NCBI GenBank assembly: GCA_938009275.1
Contig: CALLHY010000073.1
Span: 10,464-74,463 of the forward strand
DNA from: an uncultured bacterium
GTDB taxonomy: Bacteria; Cloacimonadota; Cloacimonadia; Cloacimonadales; Cloacimonadaceae
Reading direction: 5' to 3'
DNA length: 64,000 bases
The translations under genes were made by a program, and so were the position numbers. This document shows, piece by piece, positions 40,234 through 48,984 of the stretch. How positions within the stretch are numbered: position 1 is the stretch's first letter; each line of letters opens with the position of its first letter. The notes under the pieces are model-generated. The model was not told the origin of the DNA. It saw only the letters and a program-made list of their open reading frames with translations, and made no database searches.

Positions 40234-40277
40234 GGTTACTATGTGGTTACTATGTGGTTACTATGTGGTTACTATGT
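40234..40277. repeat. Four tandem copies of an 11-mer
   Basis: GGTTACTATGT is repeated four times without change, then GGTGG. The 11-base period, close to one helical turn, would put the same face of each unit on one side of the DNA. Confidence 0.8.
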
Positions 40278-40634
40278 GGTGGAGAGTCACTGACAAAGTG
40301 ACAAAGACCACAAATGACAAAGACCACAAACAGGATAACTACTAGCAAAAAGTACCCAGTAATACCAGAGCAGGCTGGTATTAAGTTCTTTTCAATGAAA
40401 TGCTACCTCTGGCAATGTGGGTATTTATACTTAGGCTTTGCTTTATCAAGTGCTGTTCTTGTTAAAGATGCTGATACGATATACGAAATGTGAAATATCT
40501 CTTGACAAATTCTTATGAGTCATGAACTCATGTTAGATGCTTAGCGCTCTAGTATCTAATTCGTGAATATTCGTTTATAGATAAGGAAGTATGTCAACAC
40601 AGGGGAAAGTATATTATGTTTTATAGGAGATATC

Positions 40635-43600
40635 ATGAGGGAAAATAAACCTACAACTACTCAAGTTAGTGGCAAAAACTACATCCATATCCAGAAGAAA
40701 TACTTTAACACCATCTACCAGGAAAATAATCTTGATAAGATGCTAGGTTCGTGGGCAGGTGAAGCATATAAAAGTGTGTTTTTCAATATAACACAAGTGC
40801 TTGATCTCCAGCAGCGGTCTTATCAGCAGACTGCTAAGAATAGAAATCAACAGGCTAATCAAAATTCAGACGATGGAACCTACCCCAGGGAATCTGGAGA
40901 AATGCTTTTTTCAAAGCGGAACGAGTGGGACAACAATATAATTGCCATCACCGGAGGTAGAGGTTCAGGAAAGTCTTCGACCTTGAATAATGTAGTAAAT
41001 TATCTACGGGGTAAAGAGGTAGATGCAGATTTCTGTAAAGAAGCAGGGTTCAGCAGTAAAGGGTCTAGCATATGTGGTACTATAATCACATGCTTGGGGA
41101 TTTTAGACCCCACTTTGTTTAATGATTCGGACATCATGGAAGTGGTAATATCCTGGTTGTTTAGGATGTTCAAAGAAAAACTGCTGAAGAATGAGAAGAC
41201 GGATACTGAGGCTAAACGCAAGATATTGAAAGAGTTCGAAGACATATATAAGTACCTTGGAACCATTAGGCGAGATAATGGCAAACGGATGGATGGGGAT
41301 TATATTGAGACCTTGGATATCCTTAGCTCCACAACCAAACTAAAGTATCTGTTAAACGATTTGATAGCCTTAACCTTAAGCTTCTTGCACAAGAACCAGG
41401 ACGAGAGTAATGGTAAAGCAGTAGCTCACAGGCTGTTAATAGCCCTGGATGATTTTGATCAAGAATATGCCAATGCCTATAAAACGTTGGAGTTTATCCG
41501 TAAGTACTTGATGATACCAAATGTTATTGTGCTTATCGGGGCAAATATTGAGGATCTGCATAGCTTCATTGCCAAGACTATGTATGCTGAACTAAAGATA
41601 ACAAAAGAATTAGATAAAGAAGCATTTAGTAGAGCAGAGACAATGAGTCTGAACTATCTGCAAAAGGTAATCCCCGAAGCACATAGAATCCCGATGCCGA
41701 CATTTAACAACTTTGGTAAGGCAACGCTTCTATTTATAGAAGATATTGATGACGAAGAATTCAAGAACTTCTCGGACAGAAGTAACAAGGATGATGTTAG
41801 CGCATATCGAGAGAGATTTGGTTATACCAATAGGATTGTTAGGCTTATATACCAGAAAGCCGGGGTTCTACTATTACCTGATGCTGAACATATTCAATTG
41901 TTTAATTATATGTCGCTAAGAGATATCAACGGGCTTATTGAACTGCTCCAAGACGCTGACGAGAAGAATGGTCACCAGGTAAACACCTGCAATAAACTGT
42001 TGGATTATCTGTACAGGTGGTTTTTCAAAGGAGTGGTAAAGGATTCTCAGCCTCATTACAAAAAACAGCTTGATGATATACTCAACACCGGAGGCTATCG
42101 AAGGAACAAACTTTGGGTAAAGCTATATAACAGACTGCTGATGGATATCTCAAGTGCAAATGACTTGAATACTTGGCTAAGAAGAGATAGACTGGGAGAA
42201 TATGGCGAGTTATACAATTCGATAATCGACCCCTTGAACAATCCATATAATGTTTCCTATGCTGATGTAGCGAAGATGAAAGGGAGAATACAACACAAAG
42301 AAGACACTGATGATCAACGAAGAGTTGTGATGTTCTGTGAAGTTATGCAGAGTATTCAATGCTATACTCAATATGCAAGTGCTAGTATGAACGAAAGTTC
42401 TATACCATTCTATCAGGGCTTGATAACACATGATAATCTTGCTACCTTAAATAGGGACTGCATATATATTGATGATATAAAGAAACTAAACAAAGGCATT
42501 AAGAGACTTGCAGAGCAGTATGGTAAGAAAGGATCAAATGACAGGGTAGGGCTCGTTATGGATCAGTTTAACAAGGCTAAGGAACTTTTTGATAAGTTCA
42601 TTTATTACCGATACCCATATCCAACCACGGGTATCAAGGAATCCATTTCGAATCAAACTGACCAAAAGGTATTCTATGATGAGGATATTGAGGGCAATTA
42701 TGAGAAGGTTGTGTTCTCAGTTCAAGCTTATATGCTGAAACATGGCTTTTTCGGAGCTTTAGCTCTTGGCCAAAGAGAATTGATTGAGTACATGATGGAA
42801 AAGGCAAAGCTTAGGTTGAAACAGAGTTCTACCTATGTCGTAGACCATTTATGTGAAATCTTTGTCCGGATTGGAAACTCTCTAACAGATGCTAGAGTGG
42901 AGAACATTACTCCACCGGAGGATCTATTGATTGCTAAGATTGTGAAAAACATCCATGACAGCGAATTCATGGATCTCATGCAACAGGCAGGACAAGTCAA
43001 GATGATTTTGCAAAGAGGTACTCTTGAAGTGAAACGTAAGTTTAGTTACGACGAATCTGAGAAAGAGATACTCAGTAATATGGTTATTATCCTGACCTCA
43101 TTAATCACAAAGGATTCAAAAGATGGTATTGAACTTGACCCGCTATTAGATGCTATTGAAACAACCCTATCAGATAGTACTATGTCTTTTAAAATACAAC
43201 TAATTAGGTTTCTTTGGTTTGTCGCACTATTCCAACTAATTCTAGAGTTGCAGGAATCGTTTGTAAGCGGAAAAGACAGCAAGAGTACCGTGGATTCCAA
43301 AGGTAAAGTGACAGATTTTGATGGGTATTACCAGCTTGTTACGGATAGAATCCGGAAGGTCCAAAGTCACAAAAATGCTGCAGGAGTGCTAACGCGTAGT
43401 TCAACCACGATATCCATTGATTTAACTGAGTTGAGGCAGGGATTGGAAAATGTACAGGATAAGGGGTCAGAGAGTGCAATCTTTTCAAGTTCGATATTTA
43501 AAAAGCTGGAAGACCTTCGAGCCAAAATGAATGAACTCAGGAGACCAGCTGATAGTGTTTCATTTGTCGGTGATGAACTAACTTGGTTTATAGATGGTTT

Positions 43601-43649
43601 GCAGAGCATAAAGGATGAACTAGAGGCGTATCTAAGTGGACGTTCTTAG
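40635..43649 (+). CDS. rdrA: RdrA-like P-loop ATPase of a RADAR defence system
   Basis: A 1004-residue cytoplasmic ATPase. IAITGGRGSGKSSTLN is Walker A (Lys113) and LLIALDDFDQEYANAYKTLE is Walker B (Asp272-Asp273). A KAP/AAA-like ATPase core is followed by a long helical C-terminal half with no recognised domain. The identification rests on its 14-base overlap with a very large adenosine deaminase, the RdrA-RdrB arrangement of RADAR, in which RdrA oligomers assemble with RdrB. GGAG lies before the ATG; TTGACA is at 40502-40507. No membrane helix. A KAP-type ATPase of another system is the alternative, but the partner makes RADAR the best reading. Confidence 0.85.
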   Translation: MRENKPTTTQVSGKNYIHIQKKYFNTIYQENNLDKMLGSWAGEAYKSVFFNITQVLDLQQRSYQQTAKNRNQQANQNSDDGTYPRESGEMLFSKRNEWDNNIIAITGGRGSGKSSTLNNVVNYLRGKEVDADFCKEAGFSSKGSSICGTIITCLGILDPTLFNDSDIMEVVISWLFRMFKEKLLKNEKTDTEAKRKILKEFEDIYKYLGTIRRDNGKRMDGDYIETLDILSSTTKLKYLLNDLIALTLSFLHKNQDESNGKAVAHRLLIALDDFDQEYANAYKTLEFIRKYLMIPNVIVLIGANIEDLHSFIAKTMYAELKITKELDKEAFSRAETMSLNYLQKVIPEAHRIPMPTFNNFGKATLLFIEDIDDEEFKNFSDRSNKDDVSAYRERFGYTNRIVRLIYQKAGVLLLPDAEHIQLFNYMSLRDINGLIELLQDADEKNGHQVNTCNKLLDYLYRWFFKGVVKDSQPHYKKQLDDILNTGGYRRNKLWVKLYNRLLMDISSANDLNTWLRRDRLGEYGELYNSIIDPLNNPYNVSYADVAKMKGRIQHKEDTDDQRRVVMFCEVMQSIQCYTQYASASMNESSIPFYQGLITHDNLATLNRDCIYIDDIKKLNKGIKRLAEQYGKKGSNDRVGLVMDQFNKAKELFDKFIYYRYPYPTTGIKESISNQTDQKVFYDEDIEGNYEKVVFSVQAYMLKHGFFGALALGQRELIEYMMEKAKLRLKQSSTYVVDHLCEIFVRIGNSLTDARVENITPPEDLLIAKIVKNIHDSEFMDLMQQAGQVKMILQRGTLEVKRKFSYDESEKEILSNMVIILTSLITKDSKDGIELDPLLDAIETTLSDSTMSFKIQLIRFLWFVALFQLILELQESFVSGKDSKSTVDSKGKVTDFDGYYQLVTDRIRKVQSHKNAAGVLTRSSTTISIDLTELRQGLENVQDKGSESAIFSSSIFKKLEDLRAKMNELRRPADSVSFVGDELTWFIDGLQSIKDELEAYLSGRS

Positions 43650-46257
43650 GAATTGTACCCATAAACTCTTTGTGGACGTAAGCATCTCTGATATCTTGGG
43701 GTTGCTTTCGGGAAGCAATCCAAGAGCTGCCCTATCAAATGAGACCTTATTGAGTGCATATTGGAAGAATAAGTTCACCGAGAGTAACGACAGGTACTCC
43801 ATCGATGAGTTAGATGCAATGTGGGATTTCCTAAGTAGTAACTGCTTAGTGGAAGATAATAATGAAATGACATCCATTCATGCCACCTACCTGCTCGGCC
43901 ACGTGGCAAAAATGATCCTGAAAGAAAACCAATACGAGCCCCTATGCAAGTTTGAAAACCTCCTAAGGTGGCAGGATATTTCTCTATACATGGGAGAGGA
44001 CATCTTTACTACTGCCTTTTTAGCAGCTAAGGATGAAGTTTCTAACCGCCCCAGGGATTATTACACCTGGAGCGCAATAACACGCACAGATAACTTCAGG
44101 CTAAGGCAATTGTTGCAGAAAGGTGTGGCGGAGAATCACTTTCATCTGAAAGGCTCTGCCAATCATGTGCTTCTGAATTGGATTTCGGCAATGAACAATC
44201 CCCTAAGGGCAAGAAAGAAACTCGATAAGGTGATATTAGCAGAGAATAAGAGTTCAGTCAACAGTAAACTAATGGAAGAGCTGCGTGACATAATCTACGT
44301 TGCAGCAAAGATAAGACAGTACATTCATTCCAAAGTACGGAATGATTGGGAGGAAACAGGTGATTATATTCGGTTTGGCGAACTGCAAGATGATAAATTG
44401 GGAGTTCATAAGCTTAGCACAGATATTGATGTAGCTGCAAGGCTATCTGCACATACCCATCAAGATGCTAAGGGCAATAATCGCTATCTTGACTATGCCA
44501 TAGAGAAAAACATCCCTGCAACCGATGCTAATGAATTTTTAGTATATAGGGGTGAACGTAAACTGCTGTACGAATGGCAGAAGCGTATCTATTCCAACAA
44601 TACTGCTAATGCAGATAGGCTGTATTTGGCAGATCTACTTTATCTATATCAATTGGTGTACGTAAAGTTCAGAAGTACGTTTATTCAAAATGACGGTGCT
44701 ATGGGCTTTGCGGGATTTGATTCTTATGACAAGAGGAAAGAGCTGTTTATTAAGGATACACATTATGAAGCTGTGAGGGATTACCTTGCATTGACGGGTA
44801 ACAGGCTACATCAAAACATTACCCAATTTGAGACCAGAATAACCCCAAAGAGCAGCACGCATGAGATGAAAAAAGCCGTTAATGGCTTCAAAGCCAATTC
44901 TACATTGCAATACTATGACTATGACTCAATTGATGGCTATTTAAAGAGATTGGATGGTAAAACGGATATTTGTAAACAGGATACCGCAAGCAATAATAGC
45001 GAACATTTCCATGTGCTGCATTTTATAAAGGACAAGGATAAAACTTGCAAGCTAAGTTCATGCATCAAACCACGCCACGCCAAGCTTAGGCAGAAGATAA
45101 AAACGCAAGCTATGGCATTGGCAAGGCTTAGAGAAAGCTACACCGATATTAAAACCAAGATATTGGGGATAGATACCGCTAATTCAGAGTTTGCGGCAAG
45201 ACCCGAGGTTTTTGCCCAATGCTATAGGTTCTTAAGTAAACATTTGCCCCAGCGTTCCCCCCTTGATCTATCCGGAGAGTTTGCACCACAGCTACGGCTA
45301 ACCTTCCATGCCGGAGAAGATTTTTATGATGTTGTGGATGGCTTACGAACCATAGATGAGGCGATAGAATTTTGTGGTCTTTCCCGTGGGGATAGAATTG
45401 GGCATGCTTTAGCAATGGGTATCGATGCAAGTGCATATTATCAGAGTCGTCCTAAGGTGATCTATCTGCCCAAGCAGATACTACTGGACAATATTGTTTG
45501 GATGCTGATGCATTGCAAGATTTTCGATATTGATATAAAGCTTCAGTTCGAGAAGCTACTTGTAGATAAGTATAGTGAGCTGTTCTGTGATATCTATAGT
45601 GCCAATAAGGTTCCCGACGTGCGTATATACTACAAAGCGTATCAATTGAGATGTGACGATCCAAGCATGTACCTGACAGATGAATACCAGCAGGATCGGC
45701 GCAACGCTATAAACTTTTGGCAACGCTGTGCTCTTGACAGTAGAGATGAGCTTAAGGCAATCAGAAGAGATAATGAAGCCGTGGAACTATTGAAACAGTA
45801 CCAATTTTGCTATGAGGCGAGGCATAACGGGGAATCAAGTGAGAAGTTTGAGATTAGTCCGGAATACAAGTTTGTAGTGACCAAGCTGCAACAAAAGATG
45901 CAGGATAAGGTTAATAGCATTGGGATTGGAATAGAAGCGAATCCAACTTCAAATCGTTTGATAAGTAAGTTTGGGCAGTATTGTGAGCACCCAATTGTAA
46001 GATGGTACAATTTGGGATTAACCTATGACAAGGATGCTCTAGATTCTTGTCCTCAATTGTTTGTTTCCATAAACACAGATGACCAAGGGGTATTCAACAC
46101 TTGTTTAGAAAACGAGTACGCGCTAATTGTGCTTGCATTGCAGAAAGATGTTAATCCAGATGGCACACGGAAGTATTCTGATGCCTACATTTATGACTGG
46201 GTGGAGCGTATAAGGAACAATGGTATTGAGCAAAGCTTCCTTCAACTTAAAAGATAG
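43636..46257 (+). CDS. rdrB: RdrB-like adenosine deaminase of a RADAR defence system
   Basis: An 873-residue metal-dependent deaminase, far larger than ordinary adenosine deaminase (~340). The metal and catalytic set is intact: His168 and His170 in ENHFHLKG, His558 in LTFHAGEDFYD, GDRIGHALAMG, and Asp815-Asp816 in VSINTDDQGVF. About 390 residues separate the first and second metal motifs, reflecting the large insertions of RdrB. In RADAR this enzyme deaminates adenosine (RNA A-to-I editing and, in later work, ATP/dATP to inosine forms) to block phage growth. The GTG start at 43636 has GAGG nine bases upstream and lies inside rdrA, implying coupled translation. No SLATT/Csx27-like accessory gene follows. 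Confidence 0.9.
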   Translation: MDVLRNCTHKLFVDVSISDILGLLSGSNPRAALSNETLLSAYWKNKFTESNDRYSIDELDAMWDFLSSNCLVEDNNEMTSIHATYLLGHVAKMILKENQYEPLCKFENLLRWQDISLYMGEDIFTTAFLAAKDEVSNRPRDYYTWSAITRTDNFRLRQLLQKGVAENHFHLKGSANHVLLNWISAMNNPLRARKKLDKVILAENKSSVNSKLMEELRDIIYVAAKIRQYIHSKVRNDWEETGDYIRFGELQDDKLGVHKLSTDIDVAARLSAHTHQDAKGNNRYLDYAIEKNIPATDANEFLVYRGERKLLYEWQKRIYSNNTANADRLYLADLLYLYQLVYVKFRSTFIQNDGAMGFAGFDSYDKRKELFIKDTHYEAVRDYLALTGNRLHQNITQFETRITPKSSTHEMKKAVNGFKANSTLQYYDYDSIDGYLKRLDGKTDICKQDTASNNSEHFHVLHFIKDKDKTCKLSSCIKPRHAKLRQKIKTQAMALARLRESYTDIKTKILGIDTANSEFAARPEVFAQCYRFLSKHLPQRSPLDLSGEFAPQLRLTFHAGEDFYDVVDGLRTIDEAIEFCGLSRGDRIGHALAMGIDASAYYQSRPKVIYLPKQILLDNIVWMLMHCKIFDIDIKLQFEKLLVDKYSELFCDIYSANKVPDVRIYYKAYQLRCDDPSMYLTDEYQQDRRNAINFWQRCALDSRDELKAIRRDNEAVELLKQYQFCYEARHNGESSEKFEISPEYKFVVTKLQQKMQDKVNSIGIGIEANPTSNRLISKFGQYCEHPIVRWYNLGLTYDKDALDSCPQLFVSINTDDQGVFNTCLENEYALIVLALQKDVNPDGTRKYSDAYIYDWVERIRNNGIEQSFLQLKR

Positions 46258-46280
46258 AGTTAACATGATTTATCTGGATT

Positions 46281-46400
46281 ATGCTGAATACAGGCGGAGG
46301 GGACGTTTACAAGGAATGGTTTGAAGAACAAGGCGATGAGTGGTATTGCCCTTTCTGTGTTACCCCTCCCGGGTATATGTGGTGTTGCGTGGAGTCCTGA
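46281..46400 (+). CDS. Possible small protein with CxxC motif
   Basis: A 39-codon frame from ATG 46281 to TGA 46398-46400 reads MLNTGGGDVYKEWFEEQGDE then WYCPFCVTPPGYMWCCVES. It has one CxxC and a CC pair and begins 24 bases after rdrB. No clear ribosome binding site is seen. It may be a small accessory product, the remnant of a longer gene, or chance. Confidence 0.25.
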   Translation: MLNTGGGDVYKEWFEEQGDEWYCPFCVTPPGYMWCCVES

Positions 46401-46560
46401 AGTTGCGCTAACGCTTCACCTCAGGCTATAGAATCTCTCTCTTCCAGAAAACCTGAGGCTTACGCCTTAGGCTATTATCTGTCGCTCTTGCAGAGCTTAA
46501 ATTCACTTCACCATCCCTAGGCTATAGGATGTTGCTCCTCCTGAGCTTAGATGTATCCCA

Positions 46561-46600
46561 TTAACCTTTTAACCTGTTAACCCGTTAATCTGTTAACCTC
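46561..46600. repeat. Octanucleotide array, minus orientation
   Basis: TTAACCTT, TTAACCTG, TTAACCCG, TTAATCTG and TTAACCTC are the complement of the GGTTARCN units. A second short array at 46745-46776 (AGTTAACT, CACTAACC, TACTAACC, TGTTAACC) flanks the hairpin unit on the other side. Confidence 0.8.
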
Positions 46601-46735
46601 TCTTTTCCTCTCTGGCTCTTTTACTCATTGTTAAAATATAAATTGTGTCGCCCACAAGGGGCTTTGTATTGGTGGGTGCCTTGTTCCTGAGGCTTACGCC
46701 TCAGGCTATTATCTGTCGCTCTTGCAGAGCTCAGA
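46600..46735 (-). repeat. Hairpin repeat unit, right flank of RADAR (inverted)
   Basis: This is the reverse complement of the unit at 39450-39585, with the CCTGAGGC/GCCTCAGG hairpin at 46686-46705. With the left copy it encloses the RADAR operon in inverted repeats about 7 kb apart. A degenerate copy of the first ~60 bases lies at 46440-46500 (hairpin at 46452-46471). Confidence 0.85.
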
Positions 46736-47003
46736 TGCATCACCAGTTAACTCACTAACCTACTAACCTGTTAACCTCTCTTTTCCTCTTTGTTAAATAA
46801 AAAATTGTGTCGCCCTCAAAAAAAAACCTGCATTTTGTCCTTATAACTCAGTTTTGTCACCACCCAGTATTATGGAAGTCTGTATCTATGGTGCGCTACA
46901 TGTAGATGTGATTGTGGCTATCAGTATCATTCACTTTGCTATTGACATCTTGGGTGCATCGTAAGAATATGGTCTTTCATAGATTTAACGGTGGAGAAGT
47001 CGG

Positions 47004-48458
47004 ATGCAATTAGCAGATGCCTTAAAGAGGCTGACAGAAGATATTAGGCGTAAAGAGCTGATAAATGGTGGAGATAAGCTTATTCTGGGCTGTTCCGGAG
47101 GGGCCGATTCCAATGCCTTGCTATACCTGTTTTCACGGCTGAGGTATGTTCTTAATGTATCGTTATTGGCAGTACATGTTAATCATCAGTTGCGCGGCGA
47201 AGAAAGTTTGGCAGACGAACAAACCGTTAAACAGCTTTGTTTAAAGCTAAACGTTCCGCTTATCATTCGCAAGATAGACATCCCCAAGATCGGAAATTTG
47301 GAAGGTAATGCCCGTAAGCTGAGGTTTGAGGCATTTGACAAGGTGATGCAGAGTTATTCATTTACCAAGATTGTATTAGCCCATCATCGGGACGATCAAG
47401 CAGAAACCGTGCTACTAAACCTGTTTCGCGGTTCCGGTCTTAGCGGTATGGCGGGCATAAAGCCACTATCGGGAAGGATAGTGCATCCGCTACTATGCTT
47501 CAGTCGCGTGGAACTGGAAGCCATTCTGGAAGAGGCAGGTATAACCTGGCGCATCGATAGCAGTAATGCGGATAACAGCTACTCCCGAAATAAACTGCGA
47601 AACGATTTGATTCCTCATATCAAAGCAGAGTATAGTAGTGCCCTATCCGAGCATCTTGGCCATCAGGCAGAGATATTGTATCAGGCAGATCGATTGTTAC
47701 GGGATAGGGCAAAACAGCAAACCAAACGGATAGCTCTGGAATACCATCCCGGCAAAGTTGTTTTGGAAATAAAACCTTTGGCTAAGCTTAGCGAAGTGGA
47801 GCAGTATTACATCATTCGCCAATGCTTTCGCTATATTAGTAACACAGAAACTGATTTTATGACTGCGCATTTTATGGCAATTCTGGACGTTATTAGCTCC
47901 GACGGCAGTAAGCAACTATATCTATCGCAGGGCGTGAAGGTAAAGAAACTCTACAATGAACTGCATTTTTATATAAAGGAAGAGATCAGCACTATGCCCG
48001 AAGAAGAGCTGGAGATAGATGCAGACCGTGCCCGCGCAGTGTTTGGTGACTACCGCTTCACGTTCAAATATCTAAAGGTTGCCCCAAAAGACTTGAACAC
48101 CGATGAGGGAGCTATTCAGGTGCTATTGGATGCCGACAAGATTCAGTATCCCTTCAAAATTAGATACCGTAAGCCGGGTGATAAGTTTATGCCTTTTGGA
48201 ATGAATAACTTCAAGCGTTTAAAAGAGTTTTTTATTGACGAAAAAGTCCCCAAATATGATAGGGAATTGGTTCCAATAATGGATGATGGCGAAAAACTAT
48301 TTTGGATAGTGGGATATCGGATAGACGAGAGGGTGCGTTATGACGATAATACCTCCCGTTTCTTGCTGCTAAGAGCCGAATCCACCAGTATAAAGCCCAA
48401 ACGGGCTGCCAACCGAATAAAAACTACAAGAGGAAATGATGAATCAGATGAATTGTGA
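47004..48458 (+). CDS. tilS: tRNA(Ile)-lysidine synthase
   Basis: A 484-residue enzyme that attaches lysine to the wobble cytidine of tRNA-Ile(CAU) so that it reads AUA. LILGCSGGADSNALLYL holds the PP-loop motif (SGGADS, residues 31-36) that binds ATP. HVNHQLRGEESLADE, AHHRDDQAETVLLNLFRGSG and GIKPLSG are the other N-terminal signatures. The C-terminal ~150 residues (IRYRKPGDKFMPFGM, LKEFFIDEKVPKYDRELVPI) form the tRNA-acceptor domain, so this is a full-length type. Its 3' end overlaps hpt by 23 bases, a common tilS-hpt-ftsH arrangement. Confidence 0.96.
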   Translation: MQLADALKRLTEDIRRKELINGGDKLILGCSGGADSNALLYLFSRLRYVLNVSLLAVHVNHQLRGEESLADEQTVKQLCLKLNVPLIIRKIDIPKIGNLEGNARKLRFEAFDKVMQSYSFTKIVLAHHRDDQAETVLLNLFRGSGLSGMAGIKPLSGRIVHPLLCFSRVELEAILEEAGITWRIDSSNADNSYSRNKLRNDLIPHIKAEYSSALSEHLGHQAEILYQADRLLRDRAKQQTKRIALEYHPGKVVLEIKPLAKLSEVEQYYIIRQCFRYISNTETDFMTAHFMAILDVISSDGSKQLYLSQGVKVKKLYNELHFYIKEEISTMPEEELEIDADRARAVFGDYRFTFKYLKVAPKDLNTDEGAIQVLLDADKIQYPFKIRYRKPGDKFMPFGMNNFKRLKEFFIDEKVPKYDRELVPIMDDGEKLFWIVGYRIDERVRYDDNTSRFLLLRAESTSIKPKRAANRIKTTRGNDESDEL

Positions 48459-48984
48459 TATATTAGCCGTTCTATTCGACGAATACAGAATCCAAACCCG
48501 TATCCGCGAGATAGGTCTGGAGATTAGCAATGAATATCAAGGTCGTAAACCCATACTGATAGGCATCCTGAAGGGTGGTTTTATCTTTTTGGCAGATTTG
48601 GTGCGCAGTATTAGTATTCCTGTTGAAGTGGATTTTTTGGCCATCTCCAGTTATGGTGCCGGAACCAGCAGCAGCGGTGTAGTTAAAATCCGCAAAGACA
48701 TAGACCTGGACATTAGCGGTAGAGATGTGATAGTAGTGGAAGACATTGTGGATTCGGGACTTTCACTGCAATACATTAAGGACTATTTATGGCAGCACAA
48801 GCCAAGCAGTTTGCGCACCTGTGTGCTGTTAGATAAGCCGGAAGCGCACAAGATAGAAGTAAGTTTTGATTATGTGGGCTTTGAAGTTCAGAACGAGTTT
48901 GTAGTAGGTTATGGATTGGATTTTGCCGAGACTTATCGTAATCTGCCTTATATTGGCATACTAAAAGAAGAGATGTATCAATGA
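48436..48984 (+). CDS. hpt: Hypoxanthine-guanine phosphoribosyltransferase
   Basis: A 182-residue salvage enzyme joining PRPP to hypoxanthine or guanine. PILIGILKGGFIFLADLVRS is the first PRPP loop, DFLAISSYGAGTSSSGVVKI the flexible loop, VIVVEDIVDSGLSLQYIKDY the PRPP signature, and VGFEVQNEFVVGYGLDFAET the base-binding part. It starts within tilS and its stop overlaps the ftsH start by ATGA. With PNP and thymidine kinase it makes nucleotide salvage a theme of the window. Confidence 0.96.
   Translation: MMNQMNCDILAVLFDEYRIQTRIREIGLEISNEYQGRKPILIGILKGGFIFLADLVRSISIPVEVDFLAISSYGAGTSSSGVVKIRKDIDLDISGRDVIVVEDIVDSGLSLQYIKDYLWQHKPSSLRTCVLLDKPEAHKIEVSFDYVGFEVQNEFVVGYGLDFAETYRNLPYIGILKEEMYQ

Larger units (their letters stand above)
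39288..40634. other. Repeat-rich, gene-poor stretch upstream of the RADAR operon
   Basis: About 1.35 kb with no convincing gene. It holds a 13-unit octanucleotide array (39330-39433), the ~135-base hairpin unit (about 39450-39585), further eight-base-period sequence (39806-39924), a strong G+C hairpin (40130-40159), four tandem copies of an 11-mer (40234-40277), and a TTGACA (40502-40507) before rdrA. Short frames here are built from repeat units and look non-coding. Confidence 0.75.
46258..47003. other. Repeat-rich spacer between RADAR and tilS
   Basis: It contains a possible 39-codon frame (46281-46400), degenerate and full copies of the hairpin unit on the minus strand (46440-46500, 46600-46735), octanucleotide arrays (46561-46600, 46745-46776) and a truncated copy of the GTGTCGCCC end of the unit (46805-46817). 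The last 180 bases before tilS are unremarkable and presumably hold its promoter. Confidence 0.7.

Noticed and set aside
40096..40293. 65-codon frame upstream of rdrA
   Set aside because: Its end is made by the 11-base tandem repeat and it lacks a ribosome binding site; likely non-coding.
39288..46803. Insertion sequence or prophage around the RADAR operon
   Set aside because: No transposase, integrase or phage structural gene is present, and the flanks do not show terminal target duplications.
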